Shown: positions 10,231 through 20,562 of the stretch, one piece after another
How the letters are laid out: every line of letters starts with the position of its first letter
Numbering within the stretch: position 1 is the first letter of the stretch
Assembly (NCBI GenBank): GCA_945875585.1
Contig: CAMCLK010000030.1
Coordinates: 1-63,010, forward strand
From: Candidatus Kuenenia stuttgartensis
Lineage (GTDB): Bacteria; Planctomycetota; Planctomycetia; Gemmatales; Gemmataceae
Length of the DNA stretch: 63,010 bases
Reading direction: 5' to 3'
Made by a program: the position numbers and the translations under genes
Notes under the pieces: model-generated
Database searches by the model: none
What the model was told of the DNA's origin: nothing
The model's input: only the letters and a program-made list of their open reading frames with translations

Positions 10231-11418
10231 CTATGCGGCTGCTGTTCGTTCGAGAGGAGCACCCATGGCCATTTGGCAGGTGCGAATCATTCCATCCGCA
10301 GCTTTATCCCAAGTGAACTGTGCTGCGCGAGCAGGGCCATGGCGCCGCTGCGGTTCCAGCCAGGCGGGATCTTCAGCTGCTCTTCGCAGTGCTTCTGTCC
10401 AGCCCGCCTCATCGTTCGCAGCTATGCCGGGTGTGTCGTCACCTGCAACTTCGCGCACTGCCGGGTCGAGCGAGGTGATAACAGCCCCGCCACAGGCACG
10501 CATTTCAATCACGGGCAGGCCAAATCCTTCGTACCACGTTGGCATGGTTAGGGCATGGGCGCCGCGATAGAGGGTTGGAATATCATTTTCGGCGACATAA
10601 CCCAGACGAACCAAGCCCGCGGGCGCCCGTGAAATTTCCTGTTCCAAGTCGTCCATGCCCCAACCTGTGCCACCAGCAAGGACGAGGGGGTGCTTTTTCC
10701 GGCTGCTGGCATCGAGCCTCCCCCATGCGCGCACGAGAGTCGCCAGATTTTTTCGTGGTTCCAATGTACCCACGTGCAGAAAGTATCCTGGTTTAAGCCC
10801 CATTCGGGAAAGGTTGCGTGCAGTCGATGCAGGGTGCCCGGGTGTCATGCTTGTCCGAGGACTGTTTGGGGTGGTGCCTATTCGGTCTGCCGGTATACCC
10901 AAATAATTGATCAATTCCTGTCGAATGGCTTCACTGACAGTCACAAACCCTGATGCTTTTCTGAGTGCTACTTCAAAAAAGTCCCGGTGTTCCCGGACAC
11001 GTCTTTCAGGATGCCATTCCGGATTCTTCAAAATTGACAGATCATGGATCACCACAACCGTTGGTAGATTTGTATCCATCCATTCGTGGTTCGGTTCAAC
11101 GTAGACATCGCTTTTCGCTTTGGTGAACCACGTTTCGCACTGATGGTGATGGTTGCGGATATACCATTGCTCGGCCCGGCTGATAAGTGAGTGGGCAACC
11201 CGGCTTAGGGGGCGCCAGCGTTGGGGGGGGGTGAGCGTGTCTTTCCACCAGCTCAGATGGTTTTCACGGTAACGGCTAACGGCAAGGAGTGCGGGAGAGG
11301 GGTAGGTAAGAAGCGAGATTTCGGAGCATCGGACAAGGGCTTTTACCATTTCAGCCGTGTAATGCCCAATACCCGCGGGGCGGTTGATCAGGCAGCGTGT
11401 GCTAATGATAATCCGCAT
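10231..11418 (-). CDS. Glycosyltransferase family 4 protein
   Basis: GT-B glycosyltransferase, 395 aa from the chosen ATG. N-terminus MRIIISTRCLINRPAGIGHY has the GT4 loop that contacts the acceptor. The linker and donor domain are seen in FLHVGTLEPRKNLATLVRAW and YEGFGLPVIEMRACGGAVI (E-x7-E). An ATG at 11436 adds six residues but lies in the loop of a perfect hairpin and has no ribosome-binding site, whereas the ATG at 11418 has GGGGGA ten bases upstream. It is the first gene of a two-gene unit with the 630-residue glycosyltransferase. Likely role: surface glycan assembly in the cytoplasm. Confidence 0.88.
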   Translation of the reverse strand: MRIIISTRCLINRPAGIGHYTAEMVKALVRCSEISLLTYPSPALLAVSRYRENHLSWWKDTLTPPQRWRPLSRVAHSLISRAEQWYIRNHHHQCETWFTKAKSDVYVEPNHEWMDTNLPTVVVIHDLSILKNPEWHPERRVREHRDFFEVALRKASGFVTVSEAIRQELINYLGIPADRIGTTPNSPRTSMTPGHPASTARNLSRMGLKPGYFLHVGTLEPRKNLATLVRAWGRLDASSRKKHPLVLAGGTGWGMDDLEQEISRAPAGLVRLGYVAENDIPTLYRGAHALTMPTWYEGFGLPVIEMRACGGAVITSLDPAVREVAGDDTPGIAANDEAGWTEALRRAAEDPAWLEPQRRHGPARAAQFTWDKAADGMIRTCQMAMGAPLERTAAA

Positions 11419-11419
11419 G

Positions 11420-11455
11420 CCGTTAGCATCCCCCATAAGAAAGGGATGCTAACGG
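11420..11455 (-). promoter_or_regulatory. Perfect 13-bp hairpin at the glycosyltransferase start
   Basis: CCGTTAGCATCCC (11420-11432) pairs perfectly with GGGATGCTAACGG (11443-11455) around a 10-nt loop. On the minus strand it ends one base before the ATG at 11418 and includes its probable ribosome-binding site. The alternative ATG at 11436 sits in the loop. It could control translation initiation. Confidence 0.6.
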
Positions 11456-11481
11456 TAATCATGGTAGGGGATCAAGACTGG

Positions 11482-11516
11482 CCCCCAAGAGCATAAGAAT
11501 CGACTGCTCTTGGGGG
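11482..11516 (-). terminator. Hairpin terminator after the TlpA-like gene
   Basis: A perfect 12-bp stem (CCCCCAAGAGCA / TGCTCTTGGGGG, 11-nt loop) lies 35 bp beyond the stop of the minus-strand gene ending at 11552. There is no T-run, so termination would rely on the strong stem. Confidence 0.55.
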
Positions 11517-11551
11517 ATTGGGGGAGAGTGGAGGCTTGGGCGAACTCGCGA

Positions 11552-12637
11552 TTAGTCCTTGTCAGCCTTTTTGAAGTCTTCCAGACGCTTCTTCAGTTCT
11601 TCAGCAAGCTTGGGAGAACTCCCAGCGAGGCTGATTGCTCGTTCCTGAGTCTTGATGGCTTCTGCCTTCTTGCCCGATAGGAACTGCGCTAGGGCCAGAG
11701 TGTCGATAAAGTTTGGATTCTTGCCGTCTGAAGCTTTGTCTGCGCCCTGAGCCATGATTGAAGCCAGTTTCACATGAAGGGCAGGAGGCATTTTCTGGCG
11801 CGCAGGGTCGATGAAGTTCCAGGCAAAACGATTCATGGCTTCACCATCGTTTTTGAGAAACGTTTCAGTCATTTTGGTAGCGTAGGCGATCGCCTCGGGT
11901 TCTTTTTTGGCAAAAACAAGTATCTGGAACTTGAGAGCGCCCAGCGAAGTTTCTGAGTCAGCATCTGCGCTAATGGCGGTATCCAGTACCTTGATGGCTG
12001 CATCAGCATTGCCTGAACGAATTAAGGTAATCGCCTCCATCTGTGTTTGCTTTAGGCGAACCTGCATGGCTCCTTTGCGGATGGCTGCCGCCATGTCGAA
12101 CTTACCAATGCTCACCTGCTTCAAGGTGGATTCAAATTCGGGACTCATAGGGTGGCCAATGAAGGCGATTTTGCCTTCCACAACGACAAATGCCGCGGGA
12201 ATTCCTTCCTCACCGGCTGCCTGCATCCAGTCTTTGTTGGTTTCCTTGTTTTTGTCGAGGACCACGATGTAATCCATCTTCGTACCCATATCCGCCACAA
12301 ACGGTTCGACATCCTTGATGTCTTCGTCGGTGACACCAATAAACGGAATCTTGGGATGCTTTTTTTGCAGTTCGGTCAGGTGAGGAATGCTCGTGCGGCA
12401 AGGTGGGCACCACGTGGCCCAGAACTCTACAACGTAAGTCTTCGATCGGTCTTCAGCTTTGGGTTCTGCTCCCTTCACGGTCTTGGCAAGGGTAAGTGGC
12501 GGGGCGGCAGATCCGACAATCAATGAGGTCGCGGTTTTTTTGGCGACTTCCTTTTTGGTTTCGGCATCTTGCCCATTCAGGCCAAGTACTAGCAGTGACA
12601 AGGCTGGCAATACCAGCGCTGCGTGAAGGCGAAACAT
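11552..12637 (-). CDS. TlpA/ResA-like thioredoxin-fold protein with C-terminal helical region
   Basis: Exported redox protein. The ATG at 12637 follows GGAG at nine bases and begins a signal peptide (MFRLHAALVLPALSLLVLGL). Longer starts (TTG at 12742, ATG at 12652) lack a ribosome-binding site. The thioredoxin domain holds WATWCPPCRTS with the CxxC active site and GVTDEDIKDVEPFV, as in TlpA/ResA. The C-terminal half (from about residue 200) is helical and TPR-like (NADAAIKVLDTAISADADSE, AEAIKTQERAISLAG). It probably reduces disulphides or helps cytochrome maturation in the periplasm. Partners cannot be seen. It lies downstream of the DUF1080 gene on the same strand. Confidence 0.87.
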   Translation of the reverse strand: MFRLHAALVLPALSLLVLGLNGQDAETKKEVAKKTATSLIVGSAAPPLTLAKTVKGAEPKAEDRSKTYVVEFWATWCPPCRTSIPHLTELQKKHPKIPFIGVTDEDIKDVEPFVADMGTKMDYIVVLDKNKETNKDWMQAAGEEGIPAAFVVVEGKIAFIGHPMSPEFESTLKQVSIGKFDMAAAIRKGAMQVRLKQTQMEAITLIRSGNADAAIKVLDTAISADADSETSLGALKFQILVFAKKEPEAIAYATKMTETFLKNDGEAMNRFAWNFIDPARQKMPPALHVKLASIMAQGADKASDGKNPNFIDTLALAQFLSGKKAEAIKTQERAISLAGSSPKLAEELKKRLEDFKKADKD

Positions 12638-12682
12638 GGAAAGCGTCTCCATGACTGAGATGAGTACTACTGTAAACGAATT

Positions 12683-12709
12683 CGGCCCGTGAAAGACTAT
12701 CACGGGCCG
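12683..12709 (-). terminator. Hairpin between DUF1080 and TlpA-like genes
   Basis: A perfect 10-bp stem CGGCCCGTGA / TCACGGGCCG with a 7-nt loop lies just downstream of the DUF1080 stop on the minus strand. It is followed by a weak AATTCGTTT tract. Likely a terminator or mRNA 3' stabiliser. Confidence 0.5.
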
Positions 12710-12742
12710 GGCTGAAATATGAATAGAAAATCGGGCCAGCAA

Positions 12743-14086
12743 TTATTTTGCGGCAATTTCCTTGATGCGAACATTGCGGAACGAAACAGCGTCACCATGC
12801 CCGGCGAAACCAAAGAAACCCTTGGTGAATTCTTTGCCGGGGTGTGGTGAGTTAGCCATGTATTCCTTCACGGTGGAAAGGTCGGCATCCAGCACGCGTG
12901 AACCGTTGAGTTCGGCAACAATGGTCGAGCCCTTCACGGTCACTTCAGCCATGTTCCATTCGCCTACGGGGAACAGGTACCCACGCTTGACGGCAACCAT
13001 GCCGTAAGACGACAGGTTGTACTGGCGTGGGTCGAGTTTCGAGTACTTTTCAGCGGTGTCGTCGAGGATCTGCAGTTCGCACATGCCCGAGTAAGCGGGA
13101 TCGCCCTTGCCTGGGTAGCGGATGGCCAAGCCGTTGTTGCCGCCGGGGGGCAACTTGTACTCAACCCTAACAACAAAGTCGGAGAATTCCTTTTCAGTGT
13201 GCAGAGCGCCGCCCTTGCCTGCCTTGCAGCGGATAGCGCCGTCTACAACTTCATAATTGTCCACTGCGCCCTTCCAGCCTTTGAAATCTTTGCCATTGAA
13301 TATCGGCGTGAAGCCTGCCTCATCAGCCGAGGAAGACAAAGCCTTGAGTGCTTCAGCAGGTGTGAGTTCCTTCACGAAAATATTGCGCCAGCGAATTTCG
13401 CCGCCGTGCGTCTGCAGCAGGACCTTACCAGCGCGTGGTAACGGTGATTTGCGGTCCCAGAAGTTTTCGAGAATGGCATTCTTAACCACCAGTTTGCCGT
13501 TGAGGTGAATGGTGGTGCGGGCGCCCACCTGCACAATGCGGAATGTGTTCCACTCGCCCAGAGGCTTGTCTGCTTTTACAAGCGGGTCTTTGCCAGCCGC
13601 ACCCTTGGAGTTGTTCCACAGGCCGCCTGAACCCAGAGCTTTACCCAAGCCTTGGGGATCTGCCTCGCTGGAATCCCAAATCTGCACCTGAGGGGTGTTC
13701 TTCAGGTAGATGCCGCTGTCGGCTTTGGGCACGGTTTTATAGTCGATAAACAGTTCGTAATCACCCAACTCTTTGTCGGTTGCCAAGTAGGCGCCGTGAC
13801 CGTCATTGACCAGTTCGTTGTTTTCGACGGACCAATGTTTTTTGGCATCGTCGGTCCATTCTTCAATTTTGGCTTTACGATCTTCGGCGCTGAGCTTGGC
13901 CATGTCAGCCGGGTTTGCCCCCTTGCTGTGAATTGCCCAGCCGTGCCAGCCGGTAAGGTCTTTGTTATTGAACAGAGCCTTGAACCCTTCTGGTGGTTGG
14001 GCGGGTTTAGGCGCAGCAACGTCTTGAGCCCGCAGGCATGCAGCGCATGCTGCCAAGGCGACGATCGAACGGATCGCGCGAATCAT
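12743..14086 (-). CDS. Secreted protein with two DUF1080 (3-keto-disaccharide hydrolase) domains
   Basis: 447 aa from the ATG at 14086, which has AGGAG ten bases upstream and starts a signal peptide (MIRAIRSIVALAACAACLRA). Two tandem concanavalin-like DUF1080 domains are seen: the first begins GFKALFNNKDLTGWHGW (about residue 35), the second GFTPIFNGKDFKGWKGA (about residue 255). Each has the typical pattern of GGLW/NGLAIRYP and AEVTVKG..AELNGSRV strands. The family is greatly expanded in planctomycetes and is thought to act on sugar derivatives outside the cell. No catalytic residues are asserted here. It is transcribed divergently from purU. Confidence 0.88.
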   Translation of the reverse strand: MIRAIRSIVALAACAACLRAQDVAAPKPAQPPEGFKALFNNKDLTGWHGWAIHSKGANPADMAKLSAEDRKAKIEEWTDDAKKHWSVENNELVNDGHGAYLATDKELGDYELFIDYKTVPKADSGIYLKNTPQVQIWDSSEADPQGLGKALGSGGLWNNSKGAAGKDPLVKADKPLGEWNTFRIVQVGARTTIHLNGKLVVKNAILENFWDRKSPLPRAGKVLLQTHGGEIRWRNIFVKELTPAEALKALSSSADEAGFTPIFNGKDFKGWKGAVDNYEVVDGAIRCKAGKGGALHTEKEFSDFVVRVEYKLPPGGNNGLAIRYPGKGDPAYSGMCELQILDDTAEKYSKLDPRQYNLSSYGMVAVKRGYLFPVGEWNMAEVTVKGSTIVAELNGSRVLDADLSTVKEYMANSPHPGKEFTKGFFGFAGHGDAVSFRNVRIKEIAAK

Positions 14087-14203
14087 GACAGGTAAACTCC
14101 TGATCCAAGGTGGAATGCCATACCATCGCTGGCGTGCCGGGCGTGTTGCCATCGGCTACACTACTAGGGAATGGAAATCTAACGGACTGAGACGCGCCTG
14201 ACC

Positions 14204-15058
14204 ATGAAAAAAACTGCCATTCTTTTGATTGACTGCCCCGACCAGAAGGGAATTGTTGCTGGAGTGGCAGACTTCCTCTACAGGCACCATGCCAACATTC
14301 TGCATGCGGACCAGCATCAGGATGCCGAGCGAGATTTATTCCTGATGCGTGTGGAATGGGATCTCGAGGGGTTCGGTATGGACCTCGACGAATTCCCGCG
14401 CCGGTTCGCGCCGGTAGCTGATCGGTTTCACATGCGGTGGCGCCTTGAGCGGTCCGACCGACCTCTGCGTGTCGCTGTTTTTGTTTCCCAGTACCTTCAC
14501 TGCTTGGTGGATCTTCTTTACAGGCATCAGTCGGCCGAATTGGCGTGCGAGATTCCGCTGGTTATCGGCAACCACGAGCAAGGGAAACGGTGGACCGACT
14601 TTTATGGTATCCCGTTTCATTTGGTGAAGGTCGAGCAGGGGAACAAAGCCGAGGCCGAGCGCCAGCAATTGGCGTTGCTGGAAGAGAACAAAATCGATTT
14701 GGTCATTCTGGCCCGTTACATGCAGGTGCTGTCACCTGATTTTGTTTCCAGGTATCCCAGACGCATTATCAATGTCCACCATTCGTTCCTGCCGGCATTC
14801 ATTGGTGCTAAACCGTATCACCGCGCATTCGAACGCGGTGTGAAATTGATTGGCGCCACCAGCCATTACGTGACCGATGATCTGGATGAAGGCCAAATCA
14901 TCGATCAGGATGTGGTTCGCATCTCGCACCGCGACGCGCTTGGCGACTTGCTTGAAAAGGGCAGGGACCTCGAGAAGCTTGTTCTTTCACGCGCCTTGCG
15001 ATGGCACCTGTCCCATCGGATTCTTGTCTACGACAACAAAACGGTTGTCTTCGACTGA
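14204..15058 (+). CDS. purU: Formyltetrahydrofolate deformylase
   Basis: Hydrolyses 10-formyl-THF to formate and THF, balancing the one-carbon pool. 284 aa, the family length. The N-terminal ACT domain (AILLIDCPDQKGIVAGVADF) is followed by a GART-like formyltransferase core with INVHHSFLPAF (Asn and His catalytic region) and the Asp loop TDDLDEGQIIDQD. The ACT domain separates it from PurN. The gene is isolated between divergent DUF1080 and convergent NHL genes. The ATG at 14204 lacks a strong ribosome-binding site, but no better start exists. Confidence 0.95.
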   Translation: MKKTAILLIDCPDQKGIVAGVADFLYRHHANILHADQHQDAERDLFLMRVEWDLEGFGMDLDEFPRRFAPVADRFHMRWRLERSDRPLRVAVFVSQYLHCLVDLLYRHQSAELACEIPLVIGNHEQGKRWTDFYGIPFHLVKVEQGNKAEAERQQLALLEENKIDLVILARYMQVLSPDFVSRYPRRIINVHHSFLPAFIGAKPYHRAFERGVKLIGATSHYVTDDLDEGQIIDQDVVRISHRDALGDLLEKGRDLEKLVLSRALRWHLSHRILVYDNKTVVFD

Positions 15059-15064
15059 GAAGAT

Positions 15065-16081
15065 TCACGGCTTCAATCTGAGGATGCGGCCGTTTTCCGT
15101 GTCGGAAATAAATATGACCCCGTTGGCGTCCGCTGAAACGCCATGAGGGTTGTTGAGCGCGGTCGCCAACGCGCTGCCGCCTGCTTTGCCTTTACCTTGC
15201 TTGCCCGTACCGGCAATGGTGGTCACCCGGCCATCTGCGGCATGGTAACGACGGATGGCGTGATTGACGGTGTCAGCGATCAAAATGTTACCGTCCTTTT
15301 CCGGCCAAACAAATTTGGCACCGTTCAGCGTGCATTGAGTGCCTAGTCCTTCGGATAATCCGCCCGCCTTGCCTGTGCCTACCACCGTGCGGATTTTGCC
15401 TTGGGTATCGACAACTCGCAGGGCGTGTCCGCCGCGTTCAAGGATGTACAGGTTTCCGTTGGCATCCGCGCAGCAGGCTCGGGGATCGACCAGTGGTGCC
15501 TCGGTGGCGATGCTGCCATCGGCAGGCACGCCCCGTTTACCATTTCCAGCCACTGTGGCCACGGTATCGGTCAGCCGGCGTACCCGGCGATTGCCAAGGT
15601 CAACCAGCATCAATTGCGAATTCATAAAGGCGACATGAAATGTGTCGCTGAAACGTGCCGAAGAGAGCGGGCCACCATCGCCCGCGAAACCTTTTTCCGC
15701 GCCCGCCAATGTTGTGGTGGTGCCATCGACAGGATCGACAATGCGAATGCGGCTGTTGAAAGTGTCGGCGACAATCACTTTGCCTTGCGGATTCACGATC
15801 AGGTTATGGGGGCCATTGAATAAGGCTTCTGCGCCTTTGCCGTCGCGGTAACCAGACTTGCTGGCTCCCGCCAAAATGCTGGCCGACCCGTTGCGGGTAA
15901 CCACAACAATATTGTGTTTTTTATAGTCGGCAACAACAAGCGATCCGTTGGGTAGAAAATCGAGCCCGAACGGCATGGCCAGTTCAGGCACATCGGCAAC
16001 AACTGCTTCAAGCGTTCCGGAGGCGCTTGCCATACCAGGAAGCACCAATGCCAGCAAAATGATCCACGTCCGTATTCCCAT
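15065..16081 (-). CDS. Secreted NHL-repeat beta-propeller protein
   Basis: 338 aa from the ATG at 16081, with GGAG about ten bases upstream and a signal peptide (MGIRTWIILLALVLPGMASA). The longer ORF start at 16117 is rejected. It has several NHL-type blades, for example LNNPHGVSADANGVIFISDT and FNGPHNLIVNPQGKVIVADT, alternating with RIRIVDPVDGTTTTLAGAE-like strands, giving a six-bladed propeller. NHL propellers are binding platforms, and no catalytic site is seen. It converges with purU over 6 bp and diverges from the FAD oxidoreductase. Confidence 0.85.
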   Translation of the reverse strand: MGIRTWIILLALVLPGMASASGTLEAVVADVPELAMPFGLDFLPNGSLVVADYKKHNIVVVTRNGSASILAGASKSGYRDGKGAEALFNGPHNLIVNPQGKVIVADTFNSRIRIVDPVDGTTTTLAGAEKGFAGDGGPLSSARFSDTFHVAFMNSQLMLVDLGNRRVRRLTDTVATVAGNGKRGVPADGSIATEAPLVDPRACCADANGNLYILERGGHALRVVDTQGKIRTVVGTGKAGGLSEGLGTQCTLNGAKFVWPEKDGNILIADTVNHAIRRYHAADGRVTTIAGTGKQGKGKAGGSALATALNNPHGVSADANGVIFISDTENGRILRLKP

Positions 16082-16134
16082 GGGCGATAACTCCAATTCG
16101 GGTATCGGTTCGAACATCGACTAAACTATGCCTG

Positions 16135-17241
16135 ATGTTCTGGATTGCCAGTTGGGCTGGGGGTGGCACGTTGCAGCGTTCGACAGCAATCATTGGCGGC
16201 GGATTGGCAGGAACAAGTCTTGCTTGGCGGCTACACCGCTTGGGCGAATCCGTTACGGTCATTGACCCGGTGGAACCAAACTCCAGTTCGCGGGTAGCAG
16301 CCGGGCTGATTACTCCTGTGGCTGGACAAAGATTCGTGGTTTCGTGGCGGTATGACGAGGCATGGCCTATCGCGGAGGCGCATTACCGTGAAGTTGAAAG
16401 CCTGTCTGGCTCAATGCTTCTGGTGGATAGGCCGATGACTCGCTTGATTGAAAACGAGCGTGAAGCTGGTTTCTGGGCCATCAAACGAGAGTCTCTGCCT
16501 AGGCATTTGTGGCGTGAACTGGAACCGGGAGAACTGCCTGACACTATTCATGCCCCCTTGGGTGGCGTGGTGCTTCCCGCAGCAGCACGCCTTGATGTGG
16601 CGGGTTATCTGGATGCCACGCGCCAATTACTTGCAGCATCGGGTGGATGCCGCTTCCTGACGGGTCGGATTCGCCTGCCGGAAGACCTGCGCTATTCTGG
16701 AGGAATGTGGCATGTCAAACCGTTGGGTGTCCAGGTAACCCGGGTCGTTTTCTGCCAAGGATTCGAGGCGCGAGGCAATCCATGGTTTGATGGCTTGTCT
16801 TTCAATCCATCAAAGGGCGAGATACTCGATATCGAAGTTCCTGGCTTGGTTGCATCCCACACGATCCACCGTGGGGTTTGGCTTGTGCCCGCCACCAATG
16901 GCGCATGGCGCGCGGGCTCAACCTACACATGGCATGACACGTCGGCTTTTCCCACAGAATCAGGTTGTGCTGAAATCGTCGAGCGATTGGAGCGATTTCT
17001 CAAGATGCCATTTCAGGTGACCAAGCAAAGCGCCGGAATAAGGCCCAATATTCACGGGTTCACTCCGGTAATAGGCTCGCATCCCACGGTAGACGGATTG
17101 GCGTTTTTCAACGGTCTAGGATCTAAAGGTTCGCTTTTGGCTCCTATGATGTCGGATCAGCTTGCCAGGCATTTGGTATTGGGCGAACCGGTCAGCCGCG
17201 ATGTGGATGTTCGATTCCGGATGCGCGGTGAACGATCGTGA
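16135..17241 (+). CDS. FAD-dependent oxidoreductase (DAO family)
   Basis: D-amino-acid-oxidase type flavoprotein. The dinucleotide-binding motif STAIIGGGLAGTSLAWRL is near the N-terminus and is followed by a glycine-rich SSRVAAGLITPVAG stretch. The C-terminus has IRPNIHGFTPVIGSHP and FFNGLGSKGSLLAPMM, the usual FAD-closing region. This pattern resembles glycine/D-amino-acid oxidases and the MnmC oxidase domain, but the substrate is not determined. A TTG at 16171 preceded by GGGGGTGG may be the real start and would place the FAD motif at the extreme N-terminus. It ends at a strong bidirectional terminator. Confidence 0.85.
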   Translation: MFWIASWAGGGTLQRSTAIIGGGLAGTSLAWRLHRLGESVTVIDPVEPNSSSRVAAGLITPVAGQRFVVSWRYDEAWPIAEAHYREVESLSGSMLLVDRPMTRLIENEREAGFWAIKRESLPRHLWRELEPGELPDTIHAPLGGVVLPAAARLDVAGYLDATRQLLAASGGCRFLTGRIRLPEDLRYSGGMWHVKPLGVQVTRVVFCQGFEARGNPWFDGLSFNPSKGEILDIEVPGLVASHTIHRGVWLVPATNGAWRAGSTYTWHDTSAFPTESGCAEIVERLERFLKMPFQVTKQSAGIRPNIHGFTPVIGSHPTVDGLAFFNGLGSKGSLLAPMMSDQLARHLVLGEPVSRDVDVRFRMRGERS

Positions 17242-17283
17242 GTTTTTACCTGAACCGATTGGAATGTCATGCGGCAAACAATC

Positions 17284-17332
17284 GAGGCCCCCATTCCAGA
17301 ACCCCGAAGGGTGTTTCTGAAATGGGGGCCTC
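17284..17332. terminator. Bidirectional terminator
   Basis: A long hairpin, GAGGCCCCCATT...AATGGGGGCCTC, extends five more pairs after one mismatch, with a 13-nt loop. It lies between the convergent oxidoreductase (ends 17241) and the small minus-strand gene (ends 17343), where it can serve both. Confidence 0.75.
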
Positions 17333-17342
17333 TTAAAACGCG

Positions 17343-17552
17343 TTACAGTGCTTGACGGAGATGATTGAACCGGGCGTCAACTCCTTCCATCCTCAAAAAT
17401 TGGTCTTTTGTAGCGTACCCAAGTTTGTCCCAAAGTTCTCTTCGATCGATTTCACGGAGCAGTTTCGAGGCATTTTCAAGGGCGATATTAAGAGAAGCGA
17501 TGGTATCGAGAGCCTGCTGACGTGGGCACGAACGGACCGTCTTCTTTTTCAT
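17343..17552 (-). CDS. Small hypothetical helical protein (69 aa)
   Basis: A longer ORF starts at 17588, but the ATG at 17552 has a perfect GGAGG nine bases upstream and starts MKKKTVRSCPRQQALDTIAS. The product is basic at the N-terminus and predicted almost all helical (ASLNIALENASKLLREIDRR). It has no signal peptide and no recognised family. It ends at the shared terminator at 17284-17332. It may be co-transcribed with the 36-codon ORF 121 bp upstream. Confidence 0.6.
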   Translation of the reverse strand: MKKKTVRSCPRQQALDTIASLNIALENASKLLREIDRRELWDKLGYATKDQFLRMEGVDARFNHLRQAL

Positions 17553-17673
17553 GAGAATGAACCTCCAGGTTGCCAAAGAAAGAAACACGAACCCTGCACA
17601 ACAGCCGGTAAAGCTGTCGGCAGCCCTTGCAAGGATCAGCGCAGAGAAAACTGCCTGACCTCAAGCGGGAGCC

Positions 17674-17784
17674 TTAAGCAAGAGCCCATGGTGGGCGCTG
17701 CTTCATCCCGTGCGGGCTAAAAATGCCCGGTGGGATTGGCGTCGGTTCGTTGGGATGGCCAACCAAGGTTCGATAGCGTCTCAT
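17674..17784 (-). CDS. Possible 36-aa small ORF
   Basis: Preceded by AAGGAGGG nine bases before the ATG, one of the best ribosome-binding sites in the window. The peptide starts MRRYRTLVGHPNEPTP and is proline-rich (9 Pro of 36) and basic, and it ends PPWALA. No family is recognised. It could be a small protein or a leader peptide for the 69-aa gene downstream. The strong start signal is the only support. Confidence 0.35.
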   Translation of the reverse strand: MRRYRTLVGHPNEPTPIPPGIFSPHGMKQRPPWALA

Positions 17785-17986
17785 GATTGGTCCCTCCTTC
17801 TTCTTTCTTCAGTCTCTGGAAGACAGCGGCGTGCCTTACACATGTTATTCGCCGCTGAGTACCAAATATTTTAGATGTTCTTGCCAATTCTCTGAATCGC
17901 TCTGGTTACAGCTTCCGCGTCGCCTGTTGTCAGTGCTTTCCTATCATGGCGATGGGTAGCTTCCATGGTTATCTGGATGGTTAGAA

Positions 17987-18730
17987 TTGTTCTCGTTGCT
18001 GGTGATGGTACTACTTGCCTGTTGGGCTCATCATGAGCCTACTCCGATGGTTGTGGTTGCTCTGTCTTCAAGTGTCTTGCCAGATGGTTCCCCTGAAGTG
18101 TTGCTGCGAATGACAAACGCCATGGGCCGCCCAGTGGGTTTCTTCGTTTTGGTCACCACCAAACACCATGCAACGGGTGAACTGGTTGAGTCTCGTGGAG
18201 TGGATTTTTTGTCCGTCAGGCAAACGAAAGAGGTTCCTGTTGGTTTCCCATTGGGGCGATCCACCCGATACCGAGTGCGTGTGGAACTAAGGACGTTGGG
18301 ACCTGATCCAGTTGTCATTGATGCGGCGGAAATCGAGTTGGGAAATCAGGAATCGCTACGGTTATTTGAAGAACAACTGAAGGTAGTTATTCGTTCTTCG
18401 AATAAGGGTTGTCAGTACAGGGTCAAAAGGAGGTGTGTCATGTCTAGAGGAGTCGATCGCACCTACCGGCTGGAAGTCCGCCGGTCATTCGCTGTGAATG
18501 GTGACGGATTCCGTCATGTATTCGCACGCGGTGCGTTTTTCGAGGCCCGAGTGCGTACTTACCACCGCGGTGGTTTGGAAGTGACAGACCTGCATATCGA
18601 CCATTGCGGTCCAAACAGCGCCCCCGCCGAGGCGCTGGCCGTTCCGTGCGGCTATGTGCGTTTTGCTGAAGACGCCGTCAAACCAGAGGGTAGCGAACCG
18701 GGCAGGCCGAGCACAGCGCCAGAGATTTGA
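17987..18730 (+). CDS. Hypothetical exported protein
   Basis: About 247 aa, family not recognised. The N-terminus (SLLVMVLLACWAHHEP) is hydrophobic with a Cys that might be a lipobox, but no basic residues precede it. The start is unclear: TTG 17987 and ATG 18005 are in frame. An ATG at 17965 in another frame opens MVIWMVRIVLVAG and could hint at a frameshift. The body has beta-rich stretches (STRYRVRVELRTLGPDPVVI) and a central motif GCQYRVKRRCVMSRG. It ends before a strong terminator. Confidence 0.6.
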   Translation: MFSLLVMVLLACWAHHEPTPMVVVALSSSVLPDGSPEVLLRMTNAMGRPVGFFVLVTTKHHATGELVESRGVDFLSVRQTKEVPVGFPLGRSTRYRVRVELRTLGPDPVVIDAAEIELGNQESLRLFEEQLKVVIRSSNKGCQYRVKRRCVMSRGVDRTYRLEVRRSFAVNGDGFRHVFARGAFFEARVRTYHRGGLEVTDLHIDHCGPNSAPAEALAVPCGYVRFAEDAVKPEGSEPGRPSTAPEI

Positions 18731-18760
18731 TTGCGAGGCCCGCTCAGATTTTCAGGACCT

Positions 18761-18792
18761 AGAACAAGCCGGGGCTATCCCCGGCTTGTTCT
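18761..18792 (+). terminator. Intrinsic-type terminator
   Basis: A perfect 14-bp stem (AGAACAAGCCGGGG / CCCCGGCTTGTTCT) with a CTAT tetraloop, 30 bp after the stop of the hypothetical gene. Only a short T content follows. Confidence 0.7.
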
Positions 18793-18845
18793 CTAAATGG
18801 TTCTGCAAAATCATGAAGCCTTACCCGGAGCGTCTGGATTCCTAG

Positions 18846-20540
<1,695 letters not shown>

Positions 20541-20562
20541 CCCAACGTCGGAGACAGTTGCT

